From Petrocella atlantisensis (GTDB taxonomy: Bacteria > Bacillota > Clostridia > Lachnospirales > Vallitaleaceae), in assembly GCF_900538275.1 (NCBI RefSeq), contig NZ_LR130778.1, forward strand, positions 558,001-622,000: 64,000 bases of DNA, written 5' to 3'. Positions 16,828 to 24,592 of the stretch are shown piece after piece. Within the stretch, counting starts at the first letter, position 1. Each line of letters begins with the position of its first letter. The translations under genes were made by a program, and so were the position numbers. The notes beneath the pieces are model-generated. The model made no database searches. It was not told where the DNA came from and was given only the letters and a program-made list of their open reading frames with translations.

Positions 16828-17063
16828 ATGAATATTTTAGAAGGCTTTACTAAAATGATGATCTCGTTGAATTTATCTGTACTAAATGTAACTACTCTTT
16901 GTGGGTTCCGCGTTTCATTGTAGAAGAATTAGAGCAAGACAATATTTTTGATGGTCTAGATCCATCAACACCACCACAACCAGATTGCCAAGTTTGTGAT
17001 GGTGCCATGACACCTAAATCTTATATTGGTGTTCGTGGTATAAAGTACGAATATAATAAATAA
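16828..17063 (+). pseudogene. Frameshifted small zinc-ribbon protein after the IS91-like transposase
   Basis: A perfect GGAGG (16813-16817) precedes the ATG at 16828. Frame 1 reads MNILEGFTK and stops after 31 codons. The overlapping frame from about 16852 continues to the TAA at 17061 and encodes a sensible protein with FICTKCNYSLWVPRF and PDCQVCDGAM, two CxxC pairs. Adding one A to the A4 run at 16852-16855 fuses both parts into a protein of about 79 residues. It is either recently broken or a sequence error. The function is unknown; it may belong to the mobile element. Confidence 0.6.
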
Positions 17064-17114
17064 GTTATTCTTGAATATATCCAAGGTTTATTTTTATGCC
17101 CTAAAAATATACTC

Positions 17115-17153
17115 CTTGTTTATTAGGAAAGTAGGACTTTCCTAATAAACAAG
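17115..17153. repeat. 39-bp near-perfect palindrome, likely element end or cruciform
   Basis: Two 18-bp arms, 17115-17132 and 17136-17153, are exact inverted copies around AGG. The arms begin CTTG and end CAAG. The position after the IS91-like genes and the lack of a T run point to an origin or end structure rather than a terminator. Confidence 0.6.
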
Positions 17154-17251
17154 AAAAAGCTTCGCTTCGTTATGAGCTCTGCTCATATTTCTGAACGGTT
17201 CGATAGGAAACTTCCTTGATAGTTTACATAGCATTGTCTTTCCTAGAGAAC

Positions 17252-17290
17252 AAAAAAAAGAAACCAATCCAATGTGGAATGGTTTCTTTT
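17252..17290 (-). terminator. Terminator of the aminotransferase gene
   Basis: An 11-bp stem (AAAAGAAACCA with TGGTTTCTTTT) plus three more pairs, 5-nt loop and a T8 run on the minus strand, 28 bp beyond the aminotransferase stop. Confidence 0.88.
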
Positions 17291-17317
17291 CATCTTCTTA
17301 TGATGTTTGTTATTAAT

Positions 17318-18493
17318 TTATAAGACTACTTTTAGTATGCCACTTTCATCAACAGCTTTTATGGCTTGTAAAAGTACTTCTTCATCTTGAACCAGGGCTA
17401 ACCTTACATAACCTTCACCTGAAGGCCCAAAAGCACTGCCAGGCGTTACGATAAGGCCTGCTTGCTGGACGAGATCCATAGCAAATTCTGATGACGATTT
17501 ATAATGCATGGGTATACTCGCCCAGACAAACATGGTGGCTTCAGGTTTATCCATAGTCCAACCAATCCTTGTAAATCCTTCACACAATATATCACGCCTA
17601 CTTTGATAGATTGACTTTGTGGTTGTCACACATAGCTGATCCCCTGTTATGGCTGCAATTGCTGCTTTTTGAACCGGCAAAAACATGCCATAGTCAATAT
17701 TGGATTTAAGGCGCTTCATTCTTGAAACAACCGCTTCATTGCCTACACAAAATCCGATACGTGCACCTGCCATGCCATAGGTTTTGGAGAGAGAATTTAA
17801 TTCGACCCCAACTTCTTTTGCACCTTCATAAGCTAAGAAACTGCCTACCTTCTTACCGTCAAAAACCAGTTCACTATAAGCATTATCATGTACAACAATC
17901 AAATCATGCTGACGGGCAAATGCTATCAAATCCATATAAAAGCTATCCGGTGCTATGGCCGTTGTCGGGTTATTGGGATAGGATACCAGAATCATTTTTG
18001 ACCTTTTGACGACCTCTTCCGGGATGGCCTCAAGCTGTATGATATAGTCATATTCTTTCTTTTGTGGCATATAGTATATTTCTGCACCCGCAAGTAGTGG
18101 TCCATCTGCAAAAACCGGATAGCAAGGGTCCGGTACAAGTACGACATCGCCTTCATCAACAACACATAAGGCAATATGGGCTAATCCTTCTTGTGAGCCA
18201 AGTAGTGAACAAATTTCTGTTTTAGAATCTAGCTGGACGTCATAGCGTTTTTTATACCATTTTGAGACAGCTTCTAATAAGTTTTCTTTGTCATTAATGG
18301 CATACACATATTGGGTCTCATCTTCAATACCTTGCTTTAGAGCCTCCCTAATATGATCTGCCGGTGGTATATTGGGTGTTCCCACACTTAAGTCAACAAC
18401 AAATTCACCCGCCTCTATTCTTTGTTTTTTTATTTCAAGCAACTGGGTAAAAATACTCTCACCAAATCGGTTCATTCTTTTTGAAAATCTCAT
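17318..18493 (-). CDS. PLP-dependent aminotransferase, class I/II (DapL/aspartate-aminotransferase-like)
   Basis: This 391-residue fold-type I aminotransferase has LSVGTPNIPP near the start, NPNNPT-like SYPNNPTTA, and the PLP-lysine motif SLSKTYGMAGARIGF. It transfers amino groups between amino acids and 2-oxo acids; the closest named relatives include LL-diaminopimelate aminotransferase, but the substrate cannot be fixed. It ends in a strong terminator. Upstream, an IS110 copy begins only 7 bp before its ATG. Removing the element would put this gene 18 bp after the response-regulator stop, so it was probably the last gene of that operon and may now lack its native ribosome-binding region. 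Confidence 0.85.
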   Translation of the reverse strand: MRFSKRMNRFGESIFTQLLEIKKQRIEAGEFVVDLSVGTPNIPPADHIREALKQGIEDETQYVYAINDKENLLEAVSKWYKKRYDVQLDSKTEICSLLGSQEGLAHIALCVVDEGDVVLVPDPCYPVFADGPLLAGAEIYYMPQKKEYDYIIQLEAIPEEVVKRSKMILVSYPNNPTTAIAPDSFYMDLIAFARQHDLIVVHDNAYSELVFDGKKVGSFLAYEGAKEVGVELNSLSKTYGMAGARIGFCVGNEAVVSRMKRLKSNIDYGMFLPVQKAAIAAITGDQLCVTTTKSIYQSRRDILCEGFTRIGWTMDKPEATMFVWASIPMHYKSSSEFAMDLVQQAGLIVTPGSAFGPSGEGYVRLALVQDEEVLLQAIKAVDESGILKVVL

Positions 18494-18500
18494 AATTATG

Positions 18501-18765
18501 CTTGTATGATATTTATAGAAGTAAATATCACACTTTCCTTTCTTTTTTATTCGTGACTATAATACATTCAGATACTGTGGTACCTTTGATTTTTTTCTGT
18601 AGCACAGACTACTTAACAGGAGTGTATTGCCGCTACCTTTATCTGAATTGTTTATTAGCTGGATGTGCCATACATTTTGTATAGAGTACTTATCTCATTC
18701 AAGTCTACAATGATAATCGCTGGTGGACGTCATGGTATCAATAATTCGAAAGGAGATTTAATCTC
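18501..18765 (+). ncRNA. Candidate bridge RNA region in the left end of IS110 copy 1
   Basis: IS110-group elements encode a bridge RNA in the non-coding left end that pairs with target and donor DNA. This 265-bp left end has no convincing gene, and it contains stem-loops with internal loops: a stem CTGTG..CACAG with an inner TAC..GTA around 18574-18607, and AGTGTAT with ATACATT around 18621-18677. The exact RNA ends and guide loops are not determined. A 60-residue frame here (18502-18684) is judged non-coding. Confidence 0.45.
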
Positions 18766-19925
18766 ATGATCTATCTTGGCATTGATATCGCCAAACTTAA
18801 CCACTTCGCCGCAGCCATATCTTCTGATGGTGAAGTACTTCTCGAGCCGTTCAAATTTACGAATGACAGTGATGGCTTCCATTTGTTGCTCTCTTCAATT
18901 AGTTCCTTTAAAAGAGTGACCTCATCATTGGTCTTGAATCAACAGCTCACTATGGCAACAACCTTATTGAATTTCTTGTATCTAGACACTTTAAGGTTTG
19001 TCTCATCAACCCACTTCAGACTTCATCTATGCGAAAAATAACATTCGCAAGACTAAGACTGATAAAGTTGATACCTTTGTTATCGCTAAAACCCTTATGA
19101 TGCATGATCATCGTTTCCTCACTGTAGAAGACATTGATCTTATGCATTTGAAGAATCTTGGACGTTTCCGTCAGAAGCTGGTTAAAACCGTACTAGGTTG
19201 AAAATTCAGCTAACTTCTTATATGGATCAGGTTTTCCTGAACTCCAATACTTCTTCAAATCAGGTTTGCATCAGAAAGCCTGTTATCAGCTTCTTAAAGA
19301 AGCTCCTACTCCGGATGCTATTGCCTCCATGCATATGACTCATCTTTCAGCTCTTCTTTTAAAAGCCTCCCACGGCCACTTCAAGAAAGAACATGCTAAA
19401 GCATTAAGAGTTCTTGCAAGGGAGTCTGTCGGATCCAGCGACAGGTCTTTATCTATTCAAATAACTCATGCTATCGAGCAAATCGAGTTATTAGATAGCC
19501 AGTTAAAAACTGTTGAATCGGAAATGCAATCAATTATGCTTTCACTTGATTCACTTATCATGACCATTCCAGGCATTGGATTTGTCAATGGTGGAATGAT
19601 TCTTGGTGAAATTGGTAACATTAAACGCTTCTCCAATGCTAGCAAAGTTCTAGCTTATGCTGGGTTAGATCCGTCTGTTTATCAGTCTGGAAACTTTGTT
19701 GCCAAACGTACACGTATGTCAAAACGAGGATCAAAAACCTTACGTTATGCATTAATTAATGCTGCAAACAATGTTGTTCGTAACAACGACACATTTAAAG
19801 CTTATTACGATACTAAAAGAGCTGAAGGCCGAAACCACTACAACACTTTAGGTCACTGTGCCGGTAAGCTTGTCAGGGTCATCTATAAGATGCTTACTGA
19901 CGAAGTCGAGTTTAATCTCGACTAA
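18766..19925 (+). pseudogene. IS110-family transposase (DEDD), frameshifted copy 1
   Basis: The product would be about 385 residues. The N-terminal RuvC-like part starts MIYLGIDIAKLNHF, the second acidic motif reads [12 protein letters not shown] in another frame, and the C-terminal Tnp_IS116/IS110/IS902 part has [17 protein letters not shown] and [18 protein letters not shown] precedes the ATG. Relative to copy 2 it lacks one A near 19037, one A near 19187 and one C near 19235, and has one extra A near 19737. Both copies also share a break at the AAAA near 18909. All are in homopolymers. Confidence 0.85.
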
Positions 19926-20066
19926 TTAAAACCCGAATATCATTTGATTTTGAAAACTACCTTATAGGGAGTCTTATTAAAGTTACCCTTTTTTAAGGAA
20001 TTCGATTAAAAAGAATTTCCAGCTAATTTATACTTGACTTTTCATAGCTGGTCTCCTTAACTCATT

Positions 20067-20738
20067 TTAATAGCCAATTTTTTTTAAGGCAATGATGGCA
20101 TTGGCACGATTGGCAACTTCTAGCTTCATATAAATTTGGCTCACATAGTTTTTGACCGTACCAAGAGACAAATAAAGTGCTTCAGCTATTTCACGGTTAT
20201 CTTTACCCTGAACCATCCATTTGATGATTTCCAGTTCTCTTGGTTTAAAATCTTCAACACTTATGCCTAACGATTGTGATCTTTGTGACATATCAGGATG
20301 TCTATTCTTACTGTCTTCTACCAGACGGTTGGTGATCTTGGCGGCTACTGCACCAGGCAAAATAATATTCCCCGATAAACTGTCTCTTATTGCCTGAACA
20401 AGTTTCTCCCTACCAATATCCTTTAAGAGATATCCGGATGCACCATAGGTCATCGCCCTTATAATATAATCGTCCTCATCGAAAGTTGTAAGCATTATAA
20501 CCCTAATGTCACTGTTATATGCCTTAATCTGTCGTGTAGCTTCAACACCATCCACTTCCGGCATTCTTATATCCATCAAAATTATATCCGGTATATGTGT
20601 TTTTGCTTTTGTAACCGCCTCCAAACCATTTCCGGCTTCATCTATGATTTCTATATCCTCATAATTTTCTAGTAAAGCACGTAAACCCTCTCGTACAATA
20701 ACTTGATCATCCACCAACATTAATTTTATTTTTTGCAT
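20067..20738 (-). CDS. NarL/LuxR-type response regulator
   Basis: This 223-residue response regulator has a receiver domain (residues 5-125; acidic pair in MLVDDQ, phosphorylated Asp in ILMDIRMPEVDG, Thr in VIMLTTFDEDD and Lys in LLKDIG) and a C-terminal LuxR helix-turn-helix (LKPRELEIIKWMVQGKDNREIA). It starts 24 bp after the histidine-kinase gene and is its partner. The aminotransferase that was probably next in the operon is now split off by an IS110 copy. The targets are unknown. Confidence 0.94.
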   Translation of the reverse strand: MQKIKLMLVDDQVIVREGLRALLENYEDIEIIDEAGNGLEAVTKAKTHIPDIILMDIRMPEVDGVEATRQIKAYNSDIRVIMLTTFDEDDYIIRAMTYGASGYLLKDIGREKLVQAIRDSLSGNIILPGAVAAKITNRLVEDSKNRHPDMSQRSQSLGISVEDFKPRELEIIKWMVQGKDNREIAEALYLSLGTVKNYVSQIYMKLEVANRANAIIALKKIGY

Positions 20739-20762
20739 ATACTATGACCGCCTTTCATCACC

Positions 20763-22136
20763 CTATTCTCGCCGTCCCATTGGTAATAGAATACTGATTG
20801 TAAAACCTTCCAATTGTTTTCCCTCAAAATGACATTGTCCTCCCAGACTTTCAATTCGGTTTTTCATGTTCGTAAGTCCGGTACCTAATACAAAAGCTTC
20901 TCCACCAACACCATTATCACTGATTGTCATCTGATAACTGTTTTTATAGCTCTGTATCAGTAGGTCTAATTCTGTTGCTTCTCCATGTTTTAAGCTATTG
21001 GTTATACATTCTTTAATGGCATCTATCAAAACCTTTTGGTGTATGGGTAGAATAAGAATACCTTCTTCAATAATAATATTCATTTTTAACCCTGTTGATT
21101 TTGTAACCGCATCCGCCAGTTCATTCAATTGACCATCAAAATCCTCTATATTTTCATCTCTAATCGCCTTAATCGAACTTCTAATCTGTGTCAAGCTATC
21201 CCTTACTTGTTTTTTTGCAAGTTCAAATTTTTGATTCGCTTTTTCAGGGTCTTTATTCATGATCATAGTTCCGGCTTCTATGGCAATGGCTGCTGTTGTT
21301 AACAAATGCCCTACTGAATCATGAATCTCTCCTGTAATTCGATTCCTTTCAGCAATTCTGCTCATTTCTTCTAATTTATCAGATTGAATTTTCAAGTCTT
21401 CAAGTGTATTTTCCAATATATTATTTGTTATCATTTGTTTTTTTAAAGTGTAAAAAGCCGCCACAAACAGTACATAGACAAGCAGATTTACATAAATTGA
21501 TCCTATGAGCCTATCCACATCTACAGGTTGCTTAGCTATGCCTATTTTTATGCCGCTATCCACCAATAACAATACAAAGCCGAATATAATATACACCTTA
21601 GACTTCTTCAACCAATAATTATTAATAATACTTGCTATAACCACCAATACAATCAAAAGTGTATTAATATTATTCCCTAGAAAATGAATAAAGACAACCA
21701 TCACCGTCTGTATTATAGGCATTGTAGAATGAAATAAGGGTTTCATTTTATTAAAAAGTATTCTATTTAAGATTAACAATGTAAAAGATATACCCAGCAA
21801 AAGGACCATAAGCGTAAAATAACCGTCTTCAATCCTATCTGTAACCACTCTAAGGGATAGAACTTCATAAGCCATAACCAAACACAAAAAAATCCCCTCA
21901 ACAAACTGACTATCAATACCTTCAATACTTTGTCTTTGATCTATGTGTTTTCTAGTAGCAAATAGATAAATGGCAGCTGCTGGAAGATTGAACAGGGCTA
22001 TGAAAAAAATATAGATCCACTTCTTCTTTTGATCAAGATTATCATTATACCAACAATGCCTGATATACATAGCTTGCATGGATACTTGCATGAGTACGCC
22101 CGGTATAATAATAGGCATGTAATCGTTAACGGTCAT
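20763..22136 (-). CDS. Membrane sensor histidine kinase, NarL-partner (HisKA_3) type
   Basis: This 457-residue sensor has about seven membrane segments in residues 1-235, a short coiled linker, then a HisKA_3 phosphoacceptor (RNRITGEIHDSVGHLLTT, His in EIHDS) and an HATPase domain with NSLKHGEATELDL, DNGVGG and GTGLTNMKNRIE. The multi-pass sensor with no large outside domain suggests a membrane or small-molecule signal. AGGAGG lies before the ATG, and an extended -10 (TGATATAAT, 22191-22199) lies about 55 bp upstream. It forms a two-component system with the next gene. Confidence 0.93.
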   Translation of the reverse strand: MTVNDYMPIIIPGVLMQVSMQAMYIRHCWYNDNLDQKKKWIYIFFIALFNLPAAAIYLFATRKHIDQRQSIEGIDSQFVEGIFLCLVMAYEVLSLRVVTDRIEDGYFTLMVLLLGISFTLLILNRILFNKMKPLFHSTMPIIQTVMVVFIHFLGNNINTLLIVLVVIASIINNYWLKKSKVYIIFGFVLLLVDSGIKIGIAKQPVDVDRLIGSIYVNLLVYVLFVAAFYTLKKQMITNNILENTLEDLKIQSDKLEEMSRIAERNRITGEIHDSVGHLLTTAAIAIEAGTMIMNKDPEKANQKFELAKKQVRDSLTQIRSSIKAIRDENIEDFDGQLNELADAVTKSTGLKMNIIIEEGILILPIHQKVLIDAIKECITNSLKHGEATELDLLIQSYKNSYQMTISDNGVGGEAFVLGTGLTNMKNRIESLGGQCHFEGKQLEGFTISILLPMGRRE

Positions 22137-22359
22137 AGAGCCTCCTATATTGTAGATGAAGGTGTTTTGTTTGCAATATGTTCTGTTTAGATTATATCAT
22201 TTTTTACCTAATATTTATAGTCTTGTTCTTTTTTGCGTCTTATTCTAACCCTAATATTTCATTTTCGTTATACATCTCATGATTGGATTGACAATTGCCG
22301 ATTATATGTTTAGCATAGAATTGAGGTTTTATACTATTTCCAATTCTTGGAGGCGAATT

Positions 22360-23115
22360 ATGACAGAGGATAATAAACATTCAAAGGGTAAATTAAAGGT
22401 CTTTACGGCTGTAGTATTGATTATTGTATTGGTCTTAGCCATAGCCTATGTCTTTGATCAGGGTAAAGTAGGTTCAAGTCAGTCTGATAAAAGCTTAACA
22501 CAAACCTCTGATGGCAAAAACTTAGATAGTGGCATTTCTTATGGTAGCACTTCAGGCATACCTTCTGATAAGACTGATACACCTGAATCCACAGAATCTG
22601 TAGATGTTACAGAATCCAAGGAACTTAGAGAAAGCTCAATACCGACCGTTAATGATCCTATGGAAAATGAGTTTCGCCTCATTACCAATATGAAAACTTC
22701 CTTAGGTCTGATGACTTGGGATGATCAAGTCCATCTGCCTGATATCCTAGGTGACCACCAAACCGAGATTATCGAGACCATTGGTCAAGGTGGAGATACT
22801 TTTGAAGGATCGAAACTCAAAACAAGAGAATATGATGGCTTAAGGGTTACACTATTATCCCCAAAAGATAATGGAAAGGCTTATTATGTTTTGAGAATGG
22901 ACATAAGCAATAACCTATTTGAAACTTACAGAGGTATCAAAGTCGGTGATTCACTTTCAAGACTTGAAAATACCTACCCAGAAATTCAACAAGTCGAAAC
23001 AGGTGATACGCTTCAAGATACCTACCGGTTTACGGATCATAGTTATCGGTATATTGAGTTTATACTTGTTGATGATGTTGTAACTTTTATTGAGATTGGT
23101 ATGGAATTGCAATAA
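22360..23115 (+). CDS. Membrane-anchored protein of unknown function
   Basis: This 251-residue protein has a short charged N terminus, one membrane helix (VFTAVVLIIVLVLAIAYVF, about 16-34), a low-complexity Ser/Thr/Asp/Glu linker (about 40-95) and a folded outer domain of about 150 residues ending YIEFILVDDVVTFIEIGM. The start is the ATG at 22360, which has GGAGG 7 bases ahead; the upstream in-frame codons lack support. The tail resembles small beta-rich extracytoplasmic domains that carry a GIKVGDSLSRLENTYP-like segment. It faces the two-component gene divergently. Function not assigned. Confidence 0.75.
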   Translation: MTEDNKHSKGKLKVFTAVVLIIVLVLAIAYVFDQGKVGSSQSDKSLTQTSDGKNLDSGISYGSTSGIPSDKTDTPESTESVDVTESKELRESSIPTVNDPMENEFRLITNMKTSLGLMTWDDQVHLPDILGDHQTEIIETIGQGGDTFEGSKLKTREYDGLRVTLLSPKDNGKAYYVLRMDISNNLFETYRGIKVGDSLSRLENTYPEIQQVETGDTLQDTYRFTDHSYRYIEFILVDDVVTFIEIGMELQ

Positions 23116-23178
23116 ATATAAAGAATAGATTATGGGTCATGTGATGTTGGTTTTATGAATGTTGGTCCCGCGAATGTT

Positions 23179-23332
23179 GGTCCCATGAAAACCCTTCCAT
23201 AGCTGTATGACTACGGTCGACCGTTGGTGCATCCTGCACCAAAAGTCGACGAGCAACATCCATGTTGCTCTGCTTTAGTCACACAGTCTATTCCAGGAAC
23301 TTCATGGTCGGTTTTGGCCTACTAGAGTATTA
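23179..23332 (+). repeat. Structured repeat, copy 1 (three-way-junction fold)
   Basis: About 154 bp are shared with 49486-49638. CCATGAA (23183-23189) pairs with TTCATGG (23301-23307), with an AAC/AAC internal loop beside it. Inside are a stem joining CTGTATGACTA to TAGTCACACAG, a hairpin TTGGTGC-atcct-GCACCAA enclosed by GTCGAC/GTCGAC, and a hairpin GAGCAACAT-cc-ATGTTGCTC. The last hairpin differs in sequence but not in pairing from copy 2. It lies downstream of the membrane-anchored protein in a 522-bp stretch with no gene. Confidence 0.75.
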
Positions 23333-23444
23333 CCGATTAGTCGTAGTTTTTCATTTGGTACTTACTATTAAAATCAAAACTAATACTCACTTTTTATACT
23401 AATGAAATTTAAAAGAATAAATGAAAAGTGATTTTTTAACAGAG

Positions 23445-23505
23445 TATGAAGTTCCATGCATAAGAAAAGAGGCCGTTGTAGCTAATCCACGGATGGGTTT
23501 TCATA
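23445..23505 (-). repeat. Short, divergent, inverted copy of the structured repeat (copy 3)
   Basis: Read on the minus strand it begins TATGAAAACCCATCC and ends ATGGAACTTCATA. TATGAA/TTCATA and CCAT/ATGG pair around the same AAC/AAC internal loop seen in copies 1 and 2, but the outer and inner pairs are changed together. The interior is only about 35 nt. Confidence 0.5.
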
Positions 23506-23524
23506 GGACAACTTGAGAAAAACC

Positions 23525-23566
23525 AAAAAAGTAGTAACCTTAGATTTCCATCCATGGTTACTACTT
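23525..23566 (-). terminator. Terminator of thiT
   Basis: AAGTAGTAACC (23529-23539) and GGTTACTACTT (23556-23566) form a perfect 11-bp stem with a T6 run on the minus strand. A longer enclosing pair, AGGACAAC (23505-23512) with GTTGTCCT (23597-23604) followed by T6 on the plus strand, may make the structure bidirectional. Confidence 0.8.
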
Positions 23567-23637
23567 CGTTAAGAAACTAGGGACTACCAATCATAGGTTG
23601 TCCTTTTTTGTTGATTTGTCGTTATTTTGCTAATATC

Positions 23638-24312
23638 CTAAGATATGGCCGACTTTTTAATCTGATTAAAGGCTTGCAGGACACTCGGAACCAATAGTAC
23701 AATCGCTGTCACAAATCCTTCTACACCTGTATAAGAAAAATTATACCAAAATGAATATAGAATGGTGTTCCAACCTTCCGGCGTGTATTCAGCAAAGAAT
23801 ATAATACCTGATAAAAAGTGAAAAAAGAACCTACCCATAACTCCAATAGCTAATCCTTTGACCAACCCGTGTTTTGAGCCTGCAAAGATACCGGATAAAC
23901 CTAATGCTCCAAAGGCTAAAGGATAATCCAATAAAAGCTGAACCGGGTGCATGACCCATCCTCCAAAGACCAGTTGAAGAAGTCCGTAAACAATACCAGC
24001 CAGTACCCCTTGCCTTACACCATAAAAATAACCGATGACGACAATGAAAAACATACTAAATAAGGTAATGGAACCACCTTGAGGCAGAGCAAAAAGCTTG
24101 ATCTGTGATAGCACCATGGCCAGTGCAATAGCTACCCCTGAATAGGCCAAAGGCTTAATCTTGTGTTCCAAACTGCGTTCCTTGTTAACCAAAATAAGTG
24201 CCAGCAGTAATAATAAAACTGCCAATACAATGATGATGACCTTACCCATATCGGATTCAATAATGAGTTGAAGATCACCTGTTGCCCATGCTTCCTTAAA
24301 TCTTTCGAACAT
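23638..24312 (-). CDS. thiT: Thiamine-specific ECF transporter S component ThiT
   Basis: ThiT captures thiamine at the membrane and works with the shared energy-coupling module EcfAA'T. The 224-residue protein has an N-terminal extra helix (about residues 20-45), then a six-helix core with GGSITLFSMFFIVVIGYFYG, DYPLAFGALGLSG and, near the end, ILYSFWYNFSYTGVEGF, all typical of ThiT. A TPP riboswitch in the leader confirms the thiamine link. No ECF module genes are in the window. The gene is monocistronic between the riboswitch and a terminator. Confidence 0.95.
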   Translation of the reverse strand: MFERFKEAWATGDLQLIIESDMGKVIIIVLAVLLLLLALILVNKERSLEHKIKPLAYSGVAIALAMVLSQIKLFALPQGGSITLFSMFFIVVIGYFYGVRQGVLAGIVYGLLQLVFGGWVMHPVQLLLDYPLAFGALGLSGIFAGSKHGLVKGLAIGVMGRFFFHFLSGIIFFAEYTPEGWNTILYSFWYNFSYTGVEGFVTAIVLLVPSVLQAFNQIKKSAIS

Positions 24313-24319
24313 AAAAAAA

Positions 24320-24465
24320 CCTCCTAACGAAATTATCGTAGGCGGTATTAACTGAATGCTATGATGATATTACTCAAGCACTGCTTTCCTACGCCAGCAT
24401 GATCTGGTTCAGGTATGAGGGTCAGTTAATACTATCTCAGCCGTGTGACGGCTCCCCTAGCGATT
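24320..24465 (-). promoter_or_regulatory. TPP riboswitch controlling thiT
   Basis: The minus strand carries the thi-box signature: CTAGGGGAGCC, GGCTGAGAT, GACCC, ACCTGAACCAGAT, ATGCTGGCGTAGG. The aptamer covers about 24380-24465. Downstream, an 11-nt stretch (24345-24355) is exactly complementary to 11 nt inside the aptamer (24422-24432), and a hairpin (24323-24342) covers two bases of the GGAGG ribosome-binding site (24320-24324). This looks like translational control: TPP keeps the aptamer folded and frees the sequestering hairpin. Confidence 0.97.
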
Positions 24466-24592
24466 TGCTCTATTAGCATACTGCTTTTCTGTTTATCTGT
24501 CAAGATGATTTCAGTATTAATAAAAAACTTTACTATAGAATAATGATTCTCCATGATATTTAATTGTATTATAATTGATTTCAGGAGGCAAC

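Larger units (their letters stand above)
15536..17153 (+). mobile_element. IS91-like (HUH transposase) insertion sequence, ends uncertain
   Basis: The region carries an IS91/IS801-type transposase (15658-16803), a broken accessory zinc-ribbon ORF (16828-17063), a hairpin group on the left and a 39-bp palindrome on the right. IS91-family elements have no long terminal inverted repeats and move by rolling circle, targeting GAAC or CAAG tetranucleotides. CAAG occurs at 15532-15535 and at the end of the right palindrome (17150-17153), which is suggestive only. The boundaries given are my best guess. It sits between two minus-strand operons and interrupts no gene. Confidence 0.5.
18501..20057 (+). 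mobile_element. IS110-family insertion sequence, copy 1
   Basis: Comparison with the second copy (46059-47617) fixes the ends. Both copies begin CTTGTATG and end GGTCTCCT, so each can be written as CT-element-CT, a 2-bp core as in IS110/IS621 elements, which lack terminal inverted repeats. The left end has a 9-bp stem hairpin (18507-18530) and a 265-bp non-coding stretch before the transposase; the right end has a CCAGCTA/TAGCTGG hairpin (20019-20051). Copies differ only by single-base homopolymer changes, so the transposition was recent. Confidence 0.9.

Noticed and set aside
18502-18684. 60-residue open frame in the IS110 left end, present in both copies
   Set aside because: It has no ribosome-binding site, starts at the very tip of the element and covers the structured region expected to be non-coding.
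18904-18914. Programmed frameshift in the IS110 transposase
   Set aside because: The sequence CCTTTAAAAGAG is not a canonical slippery site in the reading frame, and the other breaks in the copies are also in homopolymers, so a length error is simpler.
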